Positions 1 through 9,728 of a DNA stretch of 64,000 nucleotides are shown here, piece after piece; the stretch's first letter is position 1; every line of letters starts with the position of its first letter. Below the pieces are notes generated by a model, which had not been told where the DNA came from, made no database searches, and was given only the letters and a program-made list of their open reading frames with translations. Source of the DNA: Porphyra umbilicalis (lineage: Eukaryota > Rhodophyta > Bangiophyceae > Bangiales > Bangiaceae); NCBI GenBank assembly GCA_002049455.2, contig KV919094.1:1-64000 (forward strand). The letters run 5' to 3'. The position numbers and the translations under genes were made by a program.

Positions 1-145
1 ATAGATCGAATTACATTTGGTGCGGTACTCGAGGATTCCCCACGTGTCTGCCGTGCGCGTCGACCCGGTGTGGGGCACTGCGACAGTGTGGGCAGTGGGT
101 GAGGCCTCCAGGACAGGGTCGCCACCTGCCTGTGTGGAGCCCAAT

Positions 146-155
146 GCATAAAAGG
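146..155 (+). promoter_or_regulatory. TATA-like box of the protease gene
   Basis: The sequence GCATAAAAGG lies about 80 bases before the ATG of the Ulp1-like protease. A TATA-like box sits at a similar distance before the likely start of the leucine-rich-repeat gene, which supports a shared promoter layout in this block. Confidence 0.5.
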
Positions 156-232
156 GGGAGCCCGCGACAATCCAGAGCCCATGCGGGTCCATCCTTGTCC
201 TGCTTGTCGACACCCCCCCGCCACCCTCGACA

Positions 233-1285
233 ATGGCGACGTCCCCGACACGCCCGCCGATCACGGTCGAGACGTTGGTGCGCGGCTCCCGCCGTGCTGC
301 CGCCGCTGAGGGTCCACCCGACCCCCTCGTGGCCGACGCGCCCCGGCCTGGTGTGACCATCGTCCTACCGATCCGTGAATACGCCTCTACGCGTGAATAC
401 GTCTTTACCACGCGGGAGCGCGACGCGCTGCACAATGGGACCATGCTACGCGATGAGACGGTCGACAAGATTGGTCAGCTGCTCATGTCGCTCCACTGCT
501 CTGAGCGTGAAGCTGGCGTCACGTGGCTGATGCCGTCTGCCACGGTCGGAATGATTCTGGGTGGCTACTCTGCCGACCGCTCTGGTGTTGGCGGCGGGGT
601 GCGCCCCGCGACTGACGCGCGGTGGGCGTCTGATCCGTCAGAGGCCTTCCACTCCTCGATTTGTCGCAACACTGCGAGCACGTCGCCATTCAAGATGGAG
701 ACGGTCTTCCTCCCAATCGTCACGGGGCAGCATTGGATCCTGGCCGTCCTTTGTGGTTTGCCAGGTCTGCTAAAGGACTTGCACCTGGAGGCCGCCAAAA
801 CCGAGGTCGTGACCGGCCGCCGACGGCTCGATGCGGCCGCCGTCAAGCGGGGGAGGCTCCACCGATGCCAACTCTTGATGTTTGACTCGGCGGTCGGTTT
901 CTGTAACCACGAGCACGTGGCCGCGTCTGTGCGCGCGTGGCTGTTGGAGGAGTTTCGTTGGCGGCACACGGAGGTGCCACCCAATCGGCCCTTGTTGGCC
1001 CGCTTCCTGGGTGGCGTCGTCCTTTGGACACTCGTGCACACCGGCCCGCAGGCCACGGGCAGCTTGACTTGTGGGGCCTTTGTCTTGGAAGCGCTGCACA
1101 CGTGGCTTGTTACGAGCGCAGGCAAACGTGCTGCATTGTTGGGAAAGGTGTGGGACTCGCACAAAGGTGACGGTCGAGATTGGGTGCTCGGCGAGGATGC
1201 CGGTCCACGGTTTTTGAAGTGGATGACAACGTTTCTAGACGCGTCCACGTCTCTTCCCGTCGATGGCAGTGTGGTTGTGGTGTAG
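233..1285 (+). CDS. Ulp1/adenovirus-type (C48) cysteine protease
   Basis: This 350-residue intronless ORF looks like a C48-family cysteine peptidase of the Ulp1/SENP/adenain fold. The catalytic order His-Asp-Gln-Cys is visible: His in GQHWILAV (about residue 165), Asp in LMFDSA (about 221), and Cys in TCGAFVLEAL (about 283). The oxyanion Gln is in PQATGSLTCG, with the same spacing to Cys as in SENP proteins. Family members cleave SUMO-like modifiers or viral precursor proteins; the substrate here is unknown. Ulp1-like proteases are frequent cargo of large DNA transposons and of nucleocytoplasmic large DNA viruses. That fits the Fanzor gene 8.5 kb downstream, although the two are not shown to belong to one element. 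The ATG follows a TATA-like box by 80 bases, and a long T run follows the stop. The first 100 residues are not recognisable. Confidence 0.72.
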   Translation: MATSPTRPPITVETLVRGSRRAAAAEGPPDPLVADAPRPGVTIVLPIREYASTREYVFTTRERDALHNGTMLRDETVDKIGQLLMSLHCSEREAGVTWLMPSATVGMILGGYSADRSGVGGGVRPATDARWASDPSEAFHSSICRNTASTSPFKMETVFLPIVTGQHWILAVLCGLPGLLKDLHLEAAKTEVVTGRRRLDAAAVKRGRLHRCQLLMFDSAVGFCNHEHVAASVRAWLLEEFRWRHTEVPPNRPLLARFLGGVVLWTLVHTGPQATGSLTCGAFVLEALHTWLVTSAGKRAALLGKVWDSHKGDGRDWVLGEDAGPRFLKWMTTFLDASTSLPVDGSVVVV

Positions 1286-1626
1286 TGTTTTTTTTTTTTT
1301 TTCTTTTTCCCACCCCCATTCTGGGGACGTCCCCCATTTGGGCCTTGACCGCGCCAGCGGATCACCGCGGTGAATGATCAGGCGTGTGTGGGCTACCGTT
1401 GGTTGACCGTCGTGCCCCGTCCAATCCACCCCATTTGCTGCCTGTTGGGGCTGGCAGGGCCGCTGTGCAGGATCTGCGCCGGATGTGGTCAAGACGGGTG
1501 GCAGCCGTCGGCTGCGAATCACTGGCCGTGCGTCGGTGGTCCCGTGTCGTGCTCCACCCCCCACGCGACCCGGCTCTCGCGGACACCACCCCCGAGACGG
1601 CGTGACGCCGCGCCGACGCCCCCCAG
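1286..1626. other. Intergenic spacer with T-rich 3' flank
   Basis: The stop codon of the protease is followed directly by a run of 16 T, a possible transcript end signal. The remaining bases hold no ORF that I can support. Confidence 0.4.
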
Positions 1627-2361
1627 ATGGCGTCTGCTCCACCGCCCCCGCCTCCTTCTCGCGGGCCACGTGTGCCCCCATCTGCCCCTGCTTCCGCTCC
1701 AATGGCGCGGAGCCGGCCCCGCCACCAGCCTGTGCGGGCAGAGGTGTTGAAGGAGGCCTCCATCCTATCCACCCTCATGACCGAGATGCTGAGGCTCCAT
1801 CAAGGCCACGCGCCGACGCCGGGTATCGAGGAGACGACAGGGAGAGGGGCGCCCCTGCCGTGGGCCAACCCGCCGGGCAAGCGCACCCGGCGCCTGGCCC
1901 GTGCCAGTGGCAGTGGGCGGCCACCCCCCGCCGCGGCCTCGACCTCGACCACCAAAAACGACGAGGCGGTGGCGCCGCCCGAAGCGACGGCCGTTGGTGG
2001 TGGTGCTGCGGGAGCGTCTCCCCCCGTTACAGCCGGGCCACGCGGCCGACCGCCCGCTGCGGCCGGCAACCGGAATGGCGGTGGCGACACGTCGGTCGCT
2101 GGTGGGCCTGACCGCCCCGACGCCCGGCCGGCACCCTCCGACGGCTCTGAGGGTATTGCTGGGGCGAGGCCCTCGACGCGGAGCGGTCGTGTCGCCGCGC
2201 CTGGTCCGGCGGTGAGCACCGTCGACGAGGGCAGCAACAGTGGCAGCAACGACGAACAAGATGATGGCGGTGATGTGGACTATGAACCGTCCCGTTCGAA
2301 GCGCCCGCGGCCTGGGGCGGGCGCGCCCGTGGGGTCTGCCAAGCGCGGCCGTCGCCGGTGA
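1627..2361 (+). CDS. Hypothetical basic, low-complexity protein
   Basis: This is a 244-residue ORF with no recognised domain. It begins with a proline-rich stretch and has a short helical-looking segment (AEVLKEASILSTLMTEMLRL, about residues 38-57). It then becomes disordered and rich in Pro, Ala, Gly, Ser and Thr. An acidic patch (DEGSNSGSNDEQDDGGDVDYE) precedes a bipartite basic C-terminus containing KRPRP and KRGRRR, which could act as a nuclear localisation signal. The layout suggests a nuclear or DNA-binding accessory protein. It lies on the same strand as the protease and 341 bases downstream. GC-rich DNA produces long chance ORFs, so the case rests on the ordered acidic and basic segments. 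Confidence 0.45.
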   Translation: MASAPPPPPPSRGPRVPPSAPASAPMARSRPRHQPVRAEVLKEASILSTLMTEMLRLHQGHAPTPGIEETTGRGAPLPWANPPGKRTRRLARASGSGRPPPAAASTSTTKNDEAVAPPEATAVGGGAAGASPPVTAGPRGRPPAAAGNRNGGGDTSVAGGPDRPDARPAPSDGSEGIAGARPSTRSGRVAAPGPAVSTVDEGSNSGSNDEQDDGGDVDYEPSRSKRPRPGAGAPVGSAKRGRRR

Positions 2362-2799
2362 ACAGGCCGTGTGGGGTACTGACCCTTGTCTGCGTTTGTC
2401 GTTTTGTTCAATAGGGTCCCTTCGGGACAATGCAACCACACGCGACGGACGCGAGACGGTCCGCTTTGTCCACCGCGTCCGAGTGGGTGGTGGGGGCATC
2501 AGAGGCCCTCGGCGATCCTATCAAAACGGTGCGTCCCCGCCCGCCACACTCCGTCAATGCTGTCGTCTCGTCCACACCCGCTCCTGTCAGGTCCCCTTTT
2601 CCAATGGGGTTGCCGAGCACCGCGCCCCGTGACGGCGGCAGGGGCGCCTACTGTGCAGCAGCACTACGGACCGTTTCGCATGCGTCTGATGGGAAAGAAA
2701 CGGGCCGACGTGGGATGCTGGAAAACACGCACACCAACAGCCCCGGCACCGGTACACTCCATATCCGGATATGTGCGCTCCAGTGGTCTGGCACCCTGC

Positions 2800-2807
2800 T
2801 ATATAAG
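2800..2807 (+). promoter_or_regulatory. TATA box of the LRR gene
   Basis: TATATAAG lies 83 bases before the ATG at 2890, almost the same spacing as at the protease gene. Confidence 0.5.
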
Positions 2808-2889
2808 ATCTGGGAGAGCAGGGAAAAAAGCGTTTTTCCGGTCGCGCCACGCACACTGTCGCCCCCCCCAGTTCCTGCATCCCGGCGAC

Positions 2890-4323
2890 ATGAGCGGACA
2901 TTGGCTGTACACAGCGTGTAGGTCGTCCCACCACCAGTGTGGTCCTGACGCGTGGCGGGTCCTCCAACCAAAAAACATTGTCAGGGGCGCGCCTCTGACA
3001 CTGTCTCCCATTCGTGTGCATTCGTGCGCGCCCCGGGTGGACGTTGGGTCTCACCAGGGGCACGTGGACGCGCTGAGCGCGGCACACAAAGACCGTCAAG
3101 AGCGCCCCTGCGGCCAGTGCTGCAACACGGTCGTCTTGTGGTGCCACCGCTCACCGTGCCCACCCCCGACGCGACCACCGCCGGGCTGTTTCCGCGGGCC
3201 CCCCGCCACCGTGCGGGCGCCCCAGTCTGTGCCCCCTTCCCCCCCCCTCCCCCCCTGCCCTGTGTTCACCAATGGACAAGCAGGACGCCTGGTTGGGCGC
3301 ATCCGCGAGAGTGGCTGTTGGTTTGCCGCTTCGCAAGAGTTGGAGGCGGAAGATGTTGAAACGTTCCTTGTCGAGGGGATCGAGGTCGCGGTGAAAACCC
3401 GACCGCTGTGGTGCATCCACCTCGCTCGCAACCGGTTGACGAAGCTGAGCTGCTTTGGATGGTCGGCGGCGTGGGGTGTGCGTGTGCTCGACATCTCGTT
3501 CAACCCCTTGCGCCATTGGCCCAGAGATCCCCTCCGAGCGCTTGCCGCGACGCTGCGCTCCCTCACCGCGACCGACTGTCCCTTTACTACCGCGGACGTC
3601 ACGGGGCTGGTGCACGTGCGGTGGTTGGACCTCGCACGCAACCAGTTGCGCGCACCGCCGGATGGGCTCGCAGGCCTGACCAACCTGGACGTCCTCAATT
3701 TGGCCGACAATCAGATCACCGCCCGAGACTGGCCGGCGTTTGTGGCCAACATTGTCAATGTGGAGCACAACCCCGTGTGTCGGTCCCCGGGCTGGTCGGT
3801 TTCCGTGACATCCCGGAATGGCGACGCCGACCCGACCGTCGTCGGTCTGTCGCGGGAACTTCCCGCCCCGCCGCGACTCGCAGCCGTCCCCGCCGATGCA
3901 AACGGTGGGGCGACGGACGACGAGGGCGCTGCAAGCCACCCACCCGTGGTGGACGACGGACAGGAGGAGGACGGGACCGCCGCGGACGGCGGGCGGGAGG
4001 AGGGGACGCCCAGCTCTGAAACGGTCTACGAGTGGTGGATTGTTCCACGGACGAGGACGACGACAAGGACGGCAGGGACGACGCGGACGGCAAGGAGGGC
4101 GGCAGTGGTGACGCGGACGACAAGGAGGGCGGCAGTGGTGACGCGGACGGCAAAGAGGGCGGCAGTGGTGACGCGGACGGCCAGAAGCAGGGCAGGGGCG
4201 ACGCGGACGACGACAACGAGGACAGTGAGGGCATCTACGAGTCAGACGTGGATGTTTCAGACATGGTCGACGCGGACGAGGGAGCCGCCACGGCAAACGA
4301 TCCCATGCAGGTGGACCCCCTGA
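2890..4323 (+). CDS. Leucine-rich-repeat protein with acidic repetitive tail
   Basis: One open frame runs from the ATG at 2890 to 4323. The part that looks like real protein lies at about 3280-4026 and has three to four leucine-rich repeats. Readable repeat cores include LWCIHLARNRLTKL, VRVLDISFNPLRHW, VRWLDLARNQLRAP and LDVLNLADNQITAR. LRRs usually bind proteins, so a recognition or adaptor role is possible. After about 4026 this frame turns into Arg/Thr-rich sequence. The neighbouring frame (4032-4535) instead reads as an acidic tail of GDADGKEGGS repeats followed by an acidic stretch. The true product therefore probably crosses a frame shift or an unseen intron near 4026. The 2890 start is inferred from the TATA spacing; no homology covers residues 1-120. 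Confidence 0.5.
   Translation: MSGHWLYTACRSSHHQCGPDAWRVLQPKNIVRGAPLTLSPIRVHSCAPRVDVGSHQGHVDALSAAHKDRQERPCGQCCNTVVLWCHRSPCPPPTRPPPGCFRGPPATVRAPQSVPPSPPLPPCPVFTNGQAGRLVGRIRESGCWFAASQELEAEDVETFLVEGIEVAVKTRPLWCIHLARNRLTKLSCFGWSAAWGVRVLDISFNPLRHWPRDPLRALAATLRSLTATDCPFTTADVTGLVHVRWLDLARNQLRAPPDGLAGLTNLDVLNLADNQITARDWPAFVANIVNVEHNPVCRSPGWSVSVTSRNGDADPTVVGLSRELPAPPRLAAVPADANGGATDDEGAASHPPVVDDGQEEDGTAADGGREEGTPSSETVYEWWIVPRTRTTTRTAGTTRTARRAAVVTRTTRRAAVVTRTAKRAAVVTRTARSRAGATRTTTTRTVRASTSQTWMFQTWSTRTREPPRQTIPCRWTP
4081..4200 (+). repeat. 30-bp tandem repeat, four units
   Basis: Four exact-length 30-base units begin at 4081, 4111, 4141 and 4171. They encode a ten-residue acidic/Gly unit (GDADGKEGGS) in the frame opened at 4032. 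The unit length is a multiple of three, so copy number can vary without breaking the frame. Confidence 0.85.
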
Positions 4324-4671
4324 GGACGGCGTCGCGACTGGGTGTGGCACGGTCGCCGGCTCTGTCAACGGCATTGTCGAGGATGGCGGGAAGGGTGGCG
4401 ACGATCAACATGACGGGGTGGGCGTCGATATGGGTGGTGTGGTCGACGGTGGTGACGCCAATAGGGCGACTGGTTAGGGGGGGGTGCCATTGTCCCGGCC
4501 TGCTGGCGGGTGGGGCTCATGACGTGGGCTCATAGCCACGGGGGGGTGACCGCGACCGCAGACGGGCCCTGTGGGCCCGTTGTACTCGTTGGGGCGGACG
4601 CAGTGCGTCTGTCGGACAACAGTAAAAAACACACACGCAGATCGACTCGTCTGCTCAAACCAATACATCGG
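4201..4671. other. End of acidic tail and spacer
   Basis: Up to about 4290 the acidic tail continues (DADDDNEDSEGIYESDVDVSD in pieces) in the frame opened at 4032. The rest shows no feature. Confidence 0.3.
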
Positions 4672-4721
4672 AATATTGCTGTCTTCCCTATTTTGGCCGA
4701 TGCCGTCGATGTCAAGAGGGG
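4672..4721 (+). pseudogene. Fragment encoding IAVFPILAD motif (plus copy)
   Basis: The plus strand reads NIAVFPILADAVDVKRG. A related fragment lies inverted 50 bases downstream, a third at 54.9 kb and a divergent fourth inside the minus-strand ORF at 58.3 kb. Differences among the copies fall largely at third codon positions, which points to a shared coding origin. Confidence 0.4.
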
Positions 4722-4770
4722 TGATCAACTGTGCGAAACTGCTTCTCAGCCATCCATTCAGCACCGAGAC

Positions 4771-4820
4771 CCTGTCTTGACTTTGACCACATCGGCCAAA
4801 ATTGGGAAGACAGCAATACT
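4771..4820 (-). pseudogene. Fragment encoding IAVFPILAD motif (minus copy)
   Basis: The minus strand reads IAVFPILADVVKVKTG. Together with 4672-4721 it forms an inverted repeat that could fold as a long hairpin. It may equally be the two ends of a small transposable element. Confidence 0.4.
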
Positions 4821-4835
4821 GCGATCATACCAAAA

Positions 4836-7800
4836 AAGTCCAAGGATTTGTCGTCCGCCACCGCCGTGGGGATGCTCTCGGATTATCCGGTGAGAATAGG
4901 TGCACGGTCATCTGAGAAAAGAAGTACACAGAAGTACGAGTGGCCACGCAGGGTGAGCAAACTCAATACATGCAAGTACCAGGGGCAACACAAGGTGGGT
5001 CATGGGACGGCCCCATGCCGGTACGTATTTGGTCTGTTTTGAGGCGCATTGTTCGCGCTCTATGGGCGCTCAGAGGGCCCTCCAGCGCCCACCCAGCGCC
5101 CACAATACTCTGGGCGCTTTGCTGCGCTCTCTGCACATATATATTGTCATAATAATAAGACTGTCTGCAGCGTTATGGGCGCAGCGGCCCTGCCTGCAGC
5201 TGCCTCAGCGGTACGGCGGGAAGGGTCCTGGCCTTGTGGAACCGGTCTTGGGTTTTGAAATTGACCCCTGTGGCGTGTGGCGACGCCCGTACTTGGTGGT
5301 ACGGGTGCACCAGTGGCACAACGCTGGCCAGTCATTCGACCCTGAGCGATGGGTCCAACAAGGAGTCACCACAAAACCGTGCTGATGTGTGTGGGTTTTG
5401 ACTCACCCCATGACTGTCCACGTGAAGACTTGTCGTTCACATCAAACACAGTCAGGAACAAATTTGTCTGCATTTCTGCTTGCAAGCACAGTCACTGAGC
5501 GATCACGGCGCGCTGGCATCTGTTGCGCACCTGGTGGCTGGGAGGGGGCCGTACTGGAGGGACGCGGCACACCAGGGCCGCAGCGACAACGGATATCACC
5601 ATGATATGAGTCGACGCGGCAAAGAGGGTGCTTGCCGGCACCCAGACGGCACGCACGCTCGGCACCCACGCTCAGCGGGCGGGGGACGCAGCCGAGGACG
5701 GGCGCGTGATGACCGACACCTCGAGGACCCGCGACCGGGGGCAACGAACGCCCAGCCGACCACACCACCTGGGTGTGTCCGTCACCTACCCACACCGGCG
5801 CCGGGTCGTCGATCGACGCGTGGCCGCCGATCGACGTTTACGTCGTCGATGCGTGCGCGCCGGGGGTGTCGGTGGTGGGACCTTGCGCGTGCGGCGCGCC
5901 AGACGTCTGCCCGCACAGCGCTTTGGTTTTATAGGCTTGGGTGACGGTGGGCTACGTTTCAAGATTCAGCCAAACTGCGATGATTGTGTTGCTCGCTCAA
6001 GTGGTGCAGTCAATCGCCGCTTATATGGCACCCCTGTGCACTTTGTAGCCCACCCGCTGTTTCAAGAAACATATTCCTCCACGCCGGCTACTTCGTGTCG
6101 TTTGCTGGATTGGGTCAATGATGTATCAGCGATCGCGACCCTCCCGGCTATATGGCAGGGTGCCATATAACCGGGACGCATATAACCAGATATTGACTGT
6201 ACCCCCTGCGCGTCCCCAATCGGCAGAGTGGGTGCAGCACACGACTGAGCGCGCCTCGTGGGGCACCCACCGCAGCCTGTTGGGCTCAAACGGTCACACG
6301 CTTCTCCCCAGCCCCCATTCCATGGCGCAACCGGCTTGGGGGGCGACACGCCATACGCACCACCGGGTGCTGATCACCCACCCCCACCCTCTCCGTTTGC
6401 GCATAGCAGACAGTCGTACGGGGCTGTCGTGTTTTGTGTTTCATTGTTGCCGCGCGCGTACAGGTCTGTACGCCACATGTACATAGGCGTGTGAACAGGT
6501 GGCTTTCCTTGCAGTTCCTGGCGTTTTGTGTCTCCTCCAGTGGCGCACCTGGGGGCCCGGTCGGCGACGCGGACCGCGTCCCTGGCGAGGTGCAACCGAG
6601 CGCGAGGACGGGCATGGACCAGTGCTCACCGCGTATGGGGTGCGCGGCCGTCGTGCCGCGTGGGTGGGGGGCAAACAGGGATGTGCGCCAATTCCAAATG
6701 TCCGTGTGGGACACGACGTGTGTGCCACCCAAAAGATGTTTTCACAGACAACAACCCGACGCCCACGATCCGTCCCGACGCGCTCTCGAGTGTGTGCGGG
6801 GCGCAGCGGCCCGCGTCTGTCGTGCCCCCACGCCACCTGTACGCGTCCACGCGTCGTGGGGGAGACGAACCCGCTGCCGCAGGGGTCGAATCATGAATCT
6901 TTGACATGATCGGTTGTCTGAATAGTGCACCCCGCCACCGTCTGTCTGACCAGATGCCAACCATGTCACGATGGAGAAGACAACGTCGTCGGGAGCGGCC
7001 GCCGCGCATCACCCCGCAGGTGCTGACACGGGGGGGCACAGCCGCCCACACCCACTGGTACAGGTGCGCGCCGCATGCCACGGGCACTGTCCCTGGCGCA
7101 ATTCTGGATCAAGATTACGCCTCTGGGGGATTGCGCTTTCGGATCTCATCGCAGGAAACAGGTGCTGACGGGCCCGTCAAGGGAGGCCGACGTGGCCCCA
7201 GAATGTGCGCACCAGGAGCGGTCGGCCGGTGCGGGGCGGACAGCGCCCCAACTGCTGTACCGACCTGGGTGTGACCATCGAGAGTCGCCGCCGCCCGAGG
7301 TCGAATGCTGGCCTGCGACTGGCCGGAGAAGGACTCGACGCTCGTCGAGTCGGCGTGGTGAGGTGTACCCTCCTGCCACCGTACTGTATCCTACAAACCC
7401 CCTGCCGTCATGCGCCCAAACCGGCGCGTGCAATGGGGGTTGATGAGGTCAGGCGGCCGGTTGCGGTGGGGGACTGCCGCCGCGCACACGACGCAGATGT
7501 GGGCCGCGACAACACGCCCTTTGCGCGGTGGCACCGCCCGGGCCCCCGCGTGTGGGGCGCGCGGCCCCGTGCAGCCCCGTGGTGGCAGACTCCCCGTCTG
7601 TCGCTCGGGCGACGGGGCCGCTTGGGCCACGACGTGTGCGGGTGTGTGGCCGCAGGGGACGTGCGGCTGCCCAGTGACGACGGGACGCAGTTGCCGCCCA
7701 CAAACGCGCACGGGACGGGCCCGGAGACGGTCGACAGTCTACCGCGTCACAAGTAGGCGGCGCCCGCCGGTGCGGTTTACCACTACGGTACCACCACCAC

Positions 7801-8228
7801 ACAGCCACGTGCATGTAGAGTGGGGATGTGTGTGGGATATACGCCTGCATGTGTGCACCTCGGAGAGGAGGTGCGAGCATAAGGTCGGCCGACCTGGATC
7901 AAGGGTTGGGCCCGCGGTTTCAACACACACACGTCTGTCAACGTGCTTGGGGCGTGCCACGGCCCCGCTCAGTAGCGCGCGTCGGCGCCACAGGCGTCGG
8001 TCAAATGCAGACATGCTGTCTATCGCAGCCGCACGCCCGGCGTGCGTGGCGCCCCGTTTGCATGCGCGCTCGTGTGTGTGTCTGTCTTTCGACGCTGCCC
8101 ACGCTTGGGCGGCGCGCCGTATGAACCGTCTCGCATTGCCGACCTGTCTGAGGCCTGCATCGTCCCACAGCGTCATGCCGTGAGACACTGCCTGTCTAGT
8201 TGCTCGACCCGCCGGCACCCGTACGCGT
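4836..8228. other. GC-rich stretch without supportable gene
   Basis: Many overlapping ORFs occur on both strands, as expected in GC-rich DNA, but none shows a known domain or a clear advantage over its shadows. A pogo-like transposon end lies at 6143-6199. A TATA-like TTTTATAG lies near 5925. Confidence 0.4.
6143..6199. mobile_element. Pogo/Tc1-like terminal sequence (solo end)
   Basis: The stretch reads CCGGCTATAT...ATATAACCGGGACG...TTGACTG followed by TA. A second, clearly related copy is at 38733-38787. Read from the other strand it begins CAGTCA after TA, typical of pogo/Tigger-type termini. No matching opposite end was found nearby. Confidence 0.5.
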
Positions 8229-8231
8229 GCC

Positions 8232-8239
8232 TATAAAAG
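8232..8239 (+). promoter_or_regulatory. TATA-like box
   Basis: TATAAAAG lies in an otherwise very GC-rich setting, upstream of the 8.3-9.7 kb open frames. It could be the promoter of a gene leading into the Fanzor, but the first exon or start is unresolved. Confidence 0.35.
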
Positions 8240-9728
8240 CGCCACCGACCGGGACCGATGGGCGGCACCAGCAGGCGCAACAGCGCACACTGGGCCGACG
8301 CCCCCCGCCGCCGCGCGTGCCGGCGGCGCGGGGCGTCTCGTGCGCGCCGCCCCCCCTTGTTGAGCGCGGCTGCAGCCGCACGCCCTCGGCTGCCCCCCTG
8401 CTCCACCCCGGCCGGCAGACGGTGTCACCCGCCGTGGTGCCCCCCGCCTGTACGGCGCGCGGTACGTTGGGGTATGGCCGACCCGGGTGACAGTGCCCGT
8501 ACGCCTCTGGGGCACGCGACACACCCTGGTGTGTGGGGGTATGTTCGACCGGGCCCCACTCCCCGCGTCCCTGACGCGGCGGGTGTCGGCGGGCACGCCC
8601 GTGCTCGCCGGAACGACGCCATGCGCGTGGACGCACCCCCGTCCGTCGCAGCAGCGAACACTCGCGTCGTCGGCTGGTACCGGCGCCGGTGCGTGCGGCA
8701 CCGTCCCGCTGGGGGGCATTGGGGCGACACCCGGCGGCGACGCAGACGACGTGTCGTCCACAGACGAGGAGGAGGCGCCCGGCACGTCGACGGCGCTGCG
8801 AGCGCGTCGCGGCCCCACCGGGGCGCGGCGGTCAGCCATGATGGCGGGCGGTGGTGCGGGGTGTGGCAGACGGCAACGGGCCCGCGGGTGGGGGCACCGC
8901 TGGCGGCGGCGCACGGGCCGTGGCCGCGACCACCAGAGTCGGTGCCGCGGGCGGTCCCGGCGACGACACTCGTGCCTCGGCGATTGGCGGCGACCACGGC
9001 GGTCTGCTCCCTCGGGTGGGGGGGGTGCCCCCGACAGCCGCCCACAAGCAACGGGGGGCGTCCCCGCGCGCCCCGCGCCGTCGGCGAGTGTCCCCACGAC
9101 CCCCGTGTGCCCGGCGGGGTGCCCCCCCTTCAGCACCAGTGACCGACCCCGCCCCACAGACAGCTGGTGGGAGCGGCGGTGGGGACGGCGGGGGCGGGGA
9201 CGGCCCCGTCGACGGACCCGTCGACAAGGACCTCGACCGTGACGACGCCGTCACGCGTCTGGGTGCGACCGGCGGGGACCGGCCATCAAGGCGGCGGCCA
9301 CGTAGACGCCGCGCGACAATGTGCCGCGTCTGCCGTGCGGTCCGCGACGGTCGAAGTCGCCGCCGCCGCCGCCGCGTGCGAGGCGGCCGGCGACGTGGGG
9401 CCGGTGGGCCCCTTGCGAGACGCGAGCACCCTGCTGGCCAAGCTGCTCGCAGCAAACCCCTTGCACGCGCGGGGCACCACGTCGTACGCGTCGGCAGCGC
9501 TGGGCGACGCCGAGTCGGCCTCGACCGCAGTGCTGCGAGCCGTCGACGCGGTGACCGTGCCGCCGCACCAACCACCCGCTGCCGTCCCTGGGGACGGCGG
9601 CGCGGCAGACGCTGCCGCCGGCGCTGCGACAGCCGCCGACAATGCCGCGGTGGTCGCCTGTCGGCGCCTGGCGCGCGCGCCCGGCACGCCGCAAGCAGCG
9701 TCTTGTCCGCGGCCAAGGGCTTGATCCC
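8240..9728. other. GC-rich open frames upstream of the Fanzor
   Basis: Three plus-strand frames are open in turn. One has an acidic segment (GGDADDVSSTDEEEAPG, near 8730-8780). Another has a plausible helical segment (RDASTLLAKLLAANPL, near 9420-9465). This may be a disordered N-terminal part of the Fanzor read through frame errors, or a separate gene. I cannot choose a start. Confidence 0.3.
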
